Shown here one piece after another: positions 5,445-10,155 of a stretch of 10,155 nt of DNA. Numbering within the stretch: the first letter of the stretch is position 1; every line of letters starts with the position of its first letter. A model generated the notes under the pieces. That model was given only the letters and a program-made list of their open reading frames with translations. It had not been told where the DNA came from and did no database searches. Source of the DNA: Planctomycetota bacterium (GTDB lineage: Bacteria; Planctomycetota; Planctomycetia; Pirellulales; UBA1268); contig QWPO01000004.1 in the NCBI GenBank assembly GCA_003669255.1, positions 1 to 10,155 of the forward strand. The letters are read 5' to 3'. The position numbers and the translations under genes are program-made.

Positions 5445-6596
5445 ATGCTCGACCCAACCGCCCGCCCCCGCAGCGCCTACGTTCACGTGCCGTTCTGCCG
5501 GCACCGCTGCGGCTACTGCGATTTCACCCTCGTGGCCGGCCGCGATGACCTGATCGACCGTTATCTGACGGCGGTCGACAGGGAACTGGAGCGCTGCCCG
5601 GCCCCGCTCGATCTCGACACGCTCTACCTCGGCGGCGGCACGCCCTCGCACCTCGGGCCCGAGGGCCTCACGCGGCTGTTCGGGGCGCTGCATGAGCAGC
5701 TGCGGCCCGTCGCCGGCGCGGAAGTGTCGGTCGAGGCCAATCCGCTCGACGTAACGGGCGACCTGGTGGCCGCACTGCGCACGTGCGGCGTGACCCGGGT
5801 GAGCCTTGGTGGCCAGTCGCTCGACGCGGTTACGTTGCGGGCACTCGACCGCGACCATGGGCCCGACGACGTCCGCCGTGCGGTCGATCGGCTGCTGCCG
5901 GCGGGCTTCACGGTGAGCCTCGACCTGATGACGGCCGCACCGGGCCAGTCGCTCGCCGCAGTGGAGGCCGACCTCGATGCCGCCGTGGCCCTTGGCGTGC
6001 AGCATGTGTCGGTCTACTGCCTCACCTGGGAGAAGGGCACGGCGTTCGATTCGCAGCGGGCGAAGGGGCTGCTGCGACCGGTCGACGACCCGGTCGAGCG
6101 GGCGATGTTCGAGGCCGCCATCGACCGGCTCGAAGCCGCGGGCTTCGAGCACTACGAGGTTTCCAATTTCGCGAAGCCGGGAGCACGCTGCCGCCACAAC
6201 GAGGCCTACTGGGACTGCCGGCCATGGGAGGCGTTTGGACCAGGCGCTGCGCGGTTCGACGGCTGCACGCGAACGACCAACCACAGGTCCACCACCACCT
6301 GGATGAACAAGGTGCTCGCCGGGGCCGACTTCACGGGTGATGTCGATGCGATGACGGCCGAGGAGGCGGCCCGCGAGCGGATTGTGGTGGGCCTCCGCCG
6401 TCGCGCCGGCGTCGCCCGCAGCGCGTTTTGCGACGCGAGCGGCTTCGATCTCGACGCCTTGATTACCGGGCCGCTCCACCGCTGGATCGACCGCGGCCTC
6501 GCCACCGATGACGGCGACCGCATCCGCCTCACCCGCGAGGGCCTGCTCGTCTCCGACTCGCTCTGGGCCGACGTGCTGCGGTCATGTGCAGGTTGA
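5445..6596 (+). CDS. hemW: HemW-like radical SAM haem chaperone
   Basis: A 383-residue radical-SAM-family protein of the HemW (formerly HemN-like) group, which binds haem and delivers it to membrane haem proteins. The cluster motif is PFCRHRCGYCDF with Cys18, Cys22 and Cys25. TLYLGGGTPSHL (59-70), EVSVEANPLDVT, RVSLGGQSLD and GFTVSLDLM follow, with YEVSNFAKPGARCRHNEAYW marking the HemW C-terminal half. The frame stays open upstream to 5340, but that part lies in the repeat region; the ATG at 5445 gives the normal N-terminus MLDPTARPRSAYVHVPFC. No Shine-Dalgarno sequence is seen. Two positions differ from the usual HemW consensus: LGGQS instead of LGVQS, and DLMTAAPGQS where DLIYGLPGQT is common. 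The last codons and the TGA lie within REP-like copy C, so the true C-terminus seems to be set by the repeat. True coproporphyrinogen oxidase activity is unlikely for this subgroup but not excluded. Confidence 0.87.
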   Translation: MLDPTARPRSAYVHVPFCRHRCGYCDFTLVAGRDDLIDRYLTAVDRELERCPAPLDLDTLYLGGGTPSHLGPEGLTRLFGALHEQLRPVAGAEVSVEANPLDVTGDLVAALRTCGVTRVSLGGQSLDAVTLRALDRDHGPDDVRRAVDRLLPAGFTVSLDLMTAAPGQSLAAVEADLDAAVALGVQHVSVYCLTWEKGTAFDSQRAKGLLRPVDDPVERAMFEAAIDRLEAAGFEHYEVSNFAKPGARCRHNEAYWDCRPWEAFGPGAARFDGCTRTTNHRSTTTWMNKVLAGADFTGDVDAMTAEEAARERIVVGLRRRAGVARSAFCDASGFDLDALITGPLHRWIDRGLATDDGDRIRLTREGLLVSDSLWADVLRSCAG

Positions 6597-6610
6597 CAAC
6601 CTGCACCTAC
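6586..6610 (-). repeat. REP-like palindrome, copy C, overlapping the hemW stop
   Basis: Perfect 10-bp arms GTGCAGGTTG (6586-6595) and CAACCTGCAC (6597-6606) with one centre base. Read leftward, GTAG (complement of CTAC at 6607-6610) sits directly at the hairpin foot. The hemW stop TGA occupies 6594-6596, the middle of the palindrome. It is inverted relative to copy D 25 nt away. Pair C-D fills the gap between the convergent hemW and pntB genes and may act as a two-way mRNA 3' end. Confidence 0.75.
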
Positions 6611-6635
6611 GACGGGCAGGTGTTGCAGCCACCAC

Positions 6636-6660
6636 GTAGCCGCAGGATGGCATCCTGCGG
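6636..6660 (+). repeat. REP-like palindrome, copy D (GTAG + hairpin)
   Basis: GTAG (6636-6639), then CCGCAGGATG (6640-6649), one base, CATCCTGCGG (6651-6660). It equals copy A except for one stem pair: T-A in copy A (5320/5326) is A-T here (6647/6653), so pairing is kept. Left flank CACGTAG and right flank TGG are also shared with copy A. It ends 15 nt before the pntB stop. Confidence 0.75.
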
Positions 6661-6675
6661 TGGAACGGCGGCCGC

Positions 6676-8136
6676 TCAGCCCTTCTGGAGAGCCGCCGTG
6701 AGGTCGAGAATCGCCTTCTTGCCGTCGGCAAAGTACATCAGCGTGTTGTCGGCGGCGAACAGCGGGTTGGGGATGCCGGCGAAGCCCGGCGAGAGCGACC
6801 GCTTCACCACCACCACCGTCTTTGCCTTGTCGACATCGAGGATCGGCATTCCCGCGATCGGGCACTTCGGGTCGGTCCGAGCCGCCGGGTTCACCACGTC
6901 GTTGGCTCCGATCACGATCGCCACGTCGGTCTCCGGGAACGTCGGGTTGATGTCGTCCATCTCCCGGAGCTTTTCGTACGCGATGTCGGCCTCGGCCAGG
7001 AGCACGTTCATGTGGCCCGGCATCCGCCCCGCCACGGGGTGAATCGCGTATTCCACCGTCGTACCTCGCTTCTCGAGCGCAGTGGCGAGTTCGCGGACGG
7101 CATGCTGGGCCTGGGCGACGGCCAGGCCGTAGCCCGGCACGATCACCACGCGACTCGCCCCCTCGAGCACCATCGCGATCTCCTCGGCGCTGGCGCTCTT
7201 CACCTTGCCAGCGTAGACGTCGTCGGCGTTGGCCGCGGTCGTGGTGCCGAGGCCGCCGAAGAGCACGCCGACGAGCGAGCGATTCATCGCCTTGCACATG
7301 ATCGCCGTGAGGATGAGACCCGAGGCGCCCACCAGCGACCCGGCGATCACGAGCACCGAGTTGTCGATCACAAATCCGGCCGCTGCGGCGGCCAGGCCCG
7401 AATAGCTGTTGAGCAGGCAGATCACGACCGGCATGTCGGCCCCGCCGATCGGCATCGTGAGCGTGCAGCCAAACACGCTGCCCACGACCACCAGCAGCCA
7501 GTAGAGGAGGACAGATCGCGGATAGATGCACAGGCCCCAGATGAGCAGCAGCGTGACCACGGCGAGCCCGAGGTTGATCCAGTGACGGTTGGGATTGGTC
7601 CACGCCTGCTTGAACCGCGGCAACTCCTCGAGCTTTGCGAACGCGACAAAACTTCCCCAGAAGGTGACGGCGCCGATCAGGCCGGTGAGGGCGGTGGCGA
7701 TCGCGAACTGCGTCCACGGGGCGAGATTGGCGGCCGCGAGGCCGGCGACGGCCGGGGCGTCGCTCTTCGCGGCAGCTGTCATGTTCCAGAGTTCGGCGCC
7801 GGCCACCAGCGTTGAGGCGGCCCCGCCGAAGCCGTTGAGCAGGGCCACCATCTGCGGCATGCCCGTCATCGGATACTTCAGCGCCATCCAGGCTCCGATG
7901 ACCGAGCCAATGGCCGCCGCGATTCCGACCATCACGAGGCCGCCTGAACCGACCGCCCGCAGCCGTTCGACGACGGGCCCCTCGCAGCAGGCGGCGATCA
8001 GGGCGATCGCCATGCCCGCGGCGCCCAGGTAGTTGCCCTTCACGGCCGTGCGGGGGCCGGTCATGAGCTTGAAGGCCACGATGAAGAGCATCGAGGCCGC
8101 GAGGTATGCGAGATTGATCCAGGCCTGGCTCGACAT
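6676..8136 (-). CDS. pntB: Proton-translocating NAD(P) transhydrogenase subunit beta
   Basis: A 486-residue PntB. The N-terminal half (to about residue 300) is a series of membrane helices forming domain dII with its proton path, including KYPMTGMPQMVALLNGFGG and MPIGGADMPVVICLLNSYSG. The C-terminal third is the NADP-binding domain dIII: VIVPGYGLAVAQAQ (332-344), HPVAGRMPGHMNVLLAEA, VIGANDVVNPAA and VVVKRSLSPGFAG, where Lys445/Arg446 correspond to the pair that contacts the NADP 2'-phosphate. The enzyme uses proton entry to drive NADH + NADP to NAD + NADPH. The ATG at 8136 lies 4 nt after the pntAB stop; an in-frame upstream ATG at 8196 would add 20 non-family residues inside pntAB and is rejected. 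It is the last gene of the operon. Some extra residues around 120-140 make it slightly longer than E. coli PntB. Confidence 0.96.
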   Translation of the reverse strand: MSSQAWINLAYLAASMLFIVAFKLMTGPRTAVKGNYLGAAGMAIALIAACCEGPVVERLRAVGSGGLVMVGIAAAIGSVIGAWMALKYPMTGMPQMVALLNGFGGAASTLVAGAELWNMTAAAKSDAPAVAGLAAANLAPWTQFAIATALTGLIGAVTFWGSFVAFAKLEELPRFKQAWTNPNRHWINLGLAVVTLLLIWGLCIYPRSVLLYWLLVVVGSVFGCTLTMPIGGADMPVVICLLNSYSGLAAAAAGFVIDNSVLVIAGSLVGASGLILTAIMCKAMNRSLVGVLFGGLGTTTAANADDVYAGKVKSASAEEIAMVLEGASRVVIVPGYGLAVAQAQHAVRELATALEKRGTTVEYAIHPVAGRMPGHMNVLLAEADIAYEKLREMDDINPTFPETDVAIVIGANDVVNPAARTDPKCPIAGMPILDVDKAKTVVVVKRSLSPGFAGIPNPLFAADNTLMYFADGKKAILDLTAALQKG

Positions 8137-8140
8137 GCGT

Positions 8141-8482
8141 CTACTTCTTCTTCGGGTTGAACATCTCGAGCATCCGATGCGTGACGACGAAGCCACCCAC
8201 GACGTTGATCATGGCGAGGATCACCGCGAGCAGGCCAAGCAGCGAGCCGAACCGGGTAGCCATCGCGCCTGCGACGACGATCGCCCCCACCGCGGTGATG
8301 CCCGAGATGGCATTGGAACCGCTGGTGAGCGGCGTGTGGAGCCGCTGCGGCACCTTCGTGATCACCTCGAAGCCCACCCACATCGCCAGCAGGAAGACGG
8401 TCAGCAGTCGGATGAACCGGGTGGCCGGATCTTCGGCAACGACCGCTTCGGCGAGGAGCGGGATCACGAGCGAGGGCGACAT
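8141..8482 (-). CDS. pntAB: NAD(P) transhydrogenase subunit alpha part 2 (membrane helices)
   Basis: A 113-residue protein equal to the C-terminal membrane part of E. coli PntA, here encoded separately. Three hydrophobic helices are visible at about residues 23-42, 58-76 and 82-102. Conserved features are QRLHTPLTSGSNAISGI (the HTPLMSVTNAISG signature of the family) and INVVGGFVVTHRMLEMF near the C-terminus, followed by a lysine-rich tail PKKK. With PntB it forms the proton-conducting dII domain. The gene sits 31 nt after pntAA and 4 nt before pntB, so it lies within a tight operon. No clear Shine-Dalgarno sequence is visible before the ATG at 8482. The separate three-gene form (alpha1, alpha2, beta) is known from other bacteria such as Rhodospirillum rubrum. 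Confidence 0.95.
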   Translation of the reverse strand: MSPSLVIPLLAEAVVAEDPATRFIRLLTVFLLAMWVGFEVITKVPQRLHTPLTSGSNAISGITAVGAIVVAGAMATRFGSLLGLLAVILAMINVVGGFVVTHRMLEMFNPKKK

Positions 8483-8513
8483 GAATGGCGTTCCGTGCGG
8501 GGTGACGCTGGGT

Positions 8514-9692
8514 TTAGGGCTGTGCCGGGGTCACGGGGGCGAGGGGCGGCAGCCCCGCCCGCTCGCGGACCTTCGGGTGGAGGAGTTCGCCGCCACGGGC
8601 CACCAGCGTGTCGCGGCAGATTTCGTCGTCGGGCGACATATCCGGCAGGCCCGCCTTCACGAGGTGCGTGAGGAATGTGACGATGTTCTTCGAGTAGAGC
8701 TGGCTGGTGTGAAACGGCACGTCGGCCGGCAGGTTGGTGGGCCCAAGGATCGTGACGCCGTCCACAACGACGGTCTCGTCGGGCTTCGATCCCTCGCAGT
8801 TGCCCCCGCGCTCCGCGGCCAGATCGACGATCACGCTGCCGGGCCGCATCCGCCGCACCATGTCGGCCGTCACGAGCACCGGCGCGTTCTGCCCGGGGAT
8901 GAGCGCGGTGCAGATGACGATGTCCGAATCGGCCACCACCTTGCCGAGTAGTTCACGCTGCTTGGCGTAGAACTCCTCGCCCATCGCCTTGGCATAGCCG
9001 CCGGCCGCCTCGCTCCCGACCGTCTCGAGGGGCAGTTCGACGAACTTCGCTCCCAAGCTCTGCACCTGTTCCTTCACCGCGGGCCGGACGTCGTAGCCAC
9101 TCACCTGGGCGCCGAGCCGCTTGGCGGTGGCAATCGCCTGAAGGCCGGCCACGCCCGCGCCGAGCACGAGCACCTTGGCGGGCGTGAGCGTGCCGGCGGC
9201 GGTGGTCATCATCGGCAGGATTCGCGGTAACGCCGCGGCTGCCACGATGACGGCGCGATAGCCCGCGATGTTGGCCTGGCTGGAGAGCACGTCCATGCTC
9301 TGGGCGCGAGTGATCCGGGGAACGAGTTCGAGCGCGAACACGGTTGCCCCGCGATCGGCCGCTTCCCGGCACGCGTCCGTTGAGGAGAGCGGGTCGCAGA
9401 GTCCCACGAGCACGGTGCCCGGCCGCAGGTGGTCGCGGTCGGCGGGCCAGCAGTCGCCGGCGGCCCCACAGGTGCGCACGGCCAAAACCACGTCGGCCGC
9501 GAGCGCCTCGTCGCGGGTGGCGATCGTCGCCCCAGCCGAGCGGTAGTCGTCGTCGGAAAATCCTGCCGCGGTTCCGGCCCCCGACTCCACTGCCACGGTG
9601 AGGCCCTCCTTCGCGAGGGCTGGCACCCCGGCCGGTACCACGGCCACCCGGCGTTCTCCAGGGGCGGTTTCCTTGAGGACTGCGACCTTCAT
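8514..9692 (-). CDS. pntAA: NAD(P) transhydrogenase subunit alpha part 1 (NAD-binding)
   Basis: A 392-residue soluble domain dI of the transhydrogenase, which binds NAD(H) and exchanges hydride with dIII of PntB. It starts with MKVAVLKETAPGERRVAVVP, like alanine dehydrogenase and PntA N-termini. RITRAQSMDVLSSQANIAGY (126-145) and the Rossmann motif VLVLGAGVAGLQAIATAKRL (174-193) follow, with Asp201 as the acidic residue that favours NAD. Then come RPAVKEQVQSLGAKFVEL, TALIPGQNAPVL, VIVDLAAERGGNCE and SQLYSKN. The frame stays open upstream to 10073, but the residues before 9692 are not family-like and would run antisense to rplM, so the ATG at 9692 is used. It is the first gene of the operon and divergent from rplM. 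I see no convincing promoter or Shine-Dalgarno sequence for it in the 251-nt gap. Confidence 0.95.
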   Translation of the reverse strand: MKVAVLKETAPGERRVAVVPAGVPALAKEGLTVAVESGAGTAAGFSDDDYRSAGATIATRDEALAADVVLAVRTCGAAGDCWPADRDHLRPGTVLVGLCDPLSSTDACREAADRGATVFALELVPRITRAQSMDVLSSQANIAGYRAVIVAAAALPRILPMMTTAAGTLTPAKVLVLGAGVAGLQAIATAKRLGAQVSGYDVRPAVKEQVQSLGAKFVELPLETVGSEAAGGYAKAMGEEFYAKQRELLGKVVADSDIVICTALIPGQNAPVLVTADMVRRMRPGSVIVDLAAERGGNCEGSKPDETVVVDGVTILGPTNLPADVPFHTSQLYSKNIVTFLTHLVKAGLPDMSPDDEICRDTLVARGGELLHPKVRERAGLPPLAPVTPAQP

Positions 9693-9788
9693 GCGGTAGC
9701 GTTCAGCAGGGGTGATGAAACGGCAGGGCAGCCGCCGATTCTTGCCTCGGCGGGGGCCCGCGTCCACAAGTCCCTGGCAGGGGAGTTG

Positions 9789-9806
9789 ACCGGCACCGAC
9801 GCCGGT
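9789..9806 (+). other. Inverted repeat in the pntAA-rplM gap
   Basis: ACCGGC (9789-9794) and GCCGGT (9801-9806) are 6-bp arms around a 6-nt loop. They lie between the divergent pntAA and rplM genes, upstream of the proposed rplM promoter. An operator or chance GC-rich symmetry are both possible. Otherwise the 251-nt gap holds no gene that I can support. Confidence 0.25.
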
Positions 9807-9839
9807 AGGCCGGTTTTCGCCGTTCTGCGGCCGCGTGGC

Positions 9840-9868
9840 TTGCCGGTGAAGGAAGCCATTGTTAGTCT
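9840..9868 (+). promoter_or_regulatory. Likely rplM promoter (TTGCCG - 17 nt - TAGTCT, extended -10)
   Basis: TTGCCG (9840-9845) and TAGTCT (9863-9868) are separated by 17 nt, and TGT directly before the -10 makes it an extended -10. The expected transcription start near 9875 leaves a leader of about 70 nt before the rplM ATG. This is the best sigma70-like match in the gap, but still only motif evidence. Confidence 0.45.
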
Positions 9869-9880
9869 CCGCAGTTCTCC

Positions 9881-9895
9881 CCGGCCGGCGGCCGG
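9881..9895 (+). promoter_or_regulatory. GC hairpin in the rplM leader
   Basis: CCGGCC (9881-9886) pairs with GGCCGG (9890-9895) over a 3-nt loop. With the promoter above, the hairpin would be within about 10 nt of the mRNA 5' end. It could be an L13 autoregulatory site or a stabilising stem. No T-run follows, so it is not a terminator. Role unknown. Confidence 0.3.
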
Positions 9896-9943
9896 AGGCA
9901 GTCCAGTTCCCAGAATTCCGAGAGACGGACGGTTGAGCGACAG

Positions 9944-10155
9944 ATGAAGACGTACATGGCCAAGCCCGGCGAGGTGGAACAGCGGTGGTGGGTCGTTGAC
10001 GCGAGCGAGCGTCGCGTGGGCCGCCTCGCGACTGCCATCGCCATGGTGCTGATGGGCAAGCACCGCCCGACATATACCCCGCACATCGACACCGGCGACC
10101 ACGTGGTGGTGATCAACGCCGACAAGGTCGAGTTCAGCGGGAAGAAGTGGCAGCA
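9944..10155 (+). CDS. rplM: 50S ribosomal protein L13, 5' part only
   Basis: The first 70 codons of ribosomal protein L13 (uL13), an early-assembling 23S rRNA-binding protein of the large subunit; the gene runs off the right edge. Visible hallmarks are MKTYMAKPGEVEQRWWVVDA, then RRVGRLATAIAMVLMGKHRP, the T-Y-T-P-H-I-D-TGDHVVVINA stretch and KVEFSGKKW. The ATG at 9944 gives the family N-terminus. The sequence just before it (GTTGAGCGACAG) offers only a weak ribosome binding site. In most bacteria rpsI follows directly, which would lie outside this window. The gene is divergent from the transhydrogenase operon. Confidence 0.97.
   Translation, partial: MKTYMAKPGEVEQRWWVVDASERRVGRLATAIAMVLMGKHRPTYTPHIDTGDHVVVINADKVEFSGKKWQ

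Noticed and set aside
5355..6479. Long leftward open frame of 374 codons opposite hemW
   Set aside because: The composition is arginine/alanine/glycine-rich shadow coding, with no motifs; hemW on the other strand is clearly real.
5309..6660. CRISPR-like array
   Set aside because: Only four short palindromes in alternating orientation, with a whole gene between the pairs; no regular spacers.
6206..7717. Long leftward open frame of 503 codons across pntB, repeats and hemW
   Set aside because: It overlaps pntB in another frame and passes through the palindromes; the translation has no recognisable domain.
9693..10073. Upstream extension of the pntAA frame
   Set aside because: It is antisense to rplM and non-family in sequence, while the ATG at 9692 gives the exact PntA N-terminus.
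9689..10102. Leftward open frame of 137 codons in the pntAA-rplM gap
   Set aside because: Half is antisense to rplM and the rest shows no conserved pattern; no start signal.

Overview
The window is GC-rich, gene-dense bacterial chromosome that looks like a planctomycete. The best lineage marker is the truncated gene at the left edge: a secreted c-type cytochrome of the PSCyt/DUF1592 kind, with a PA14 domain starting behind the haem module. That architecture is typical of Planctomycetes and their relatives. Most start codons lack a clear Shine-Dalgarno sequence, which also fits. The remaining genes are mostly conserved housekeeping genes, and I see no prophage, transposase, CRISPR array or tRNA.

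Layout. Bases 1-3571 carry a leftward series: HIT-family (Ap4A phosphorylase-like) protein, dgt-like dNTPase (overlapping it by 4 bp as GTGA), a YacL-like membrane PIN/TRAM protein, and the partial cytochrome. A strong hairpin sits between dgt and the PIN/TRAM gene. Bases 3623-6596 run rightward: scpA, an RNase Z resembling the plant TRZ1/TRZ2 type (overlapping scpA by 4 bp as ATGA), and hemW. Bases 6676-9692 run leftward: a three-gene proton-translocating transhydrogenase operon (pntAA-pntAB-pntB). At the right edge rplM starts rightward, divergent from pntAA, behind a plausible promoter and a GC hairpin.

How the genes work together. HIT plus Dgt suggests a small nucleotide-cleaning unit. 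ScpA is the kleisin of the SMC-ScpAB condensin, and its partner ScpB is not here. RNase Z matures tRNA 3' ends. HemW is a radical-SAM-type haem chaperone. PntAA/AB/B couple the proton gradient to NADPH formation. rplM encodes ribosomal protein L13.

The most interesting non-coding signal is a set of four short palindromes, two before hemW (5309-5333, 5359-5383) and two after it (6586-6610, 6636-6660). Each has a GTAG, or one-mismatch GTGG, tetranucleotide directly 5' of its hairpin, and each pair is in inverted orientation. This is the arrangement of REP sequences in BIMEs mobilised by TnpA_REP (RAYT) proteins. One pair of copies shows a compensatory stem change, and one copy supplies the end and stop codon of hemW. 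I found no clearly new multi-gene system; the REP family and the plant-like RNase Z are the items most worth following up.
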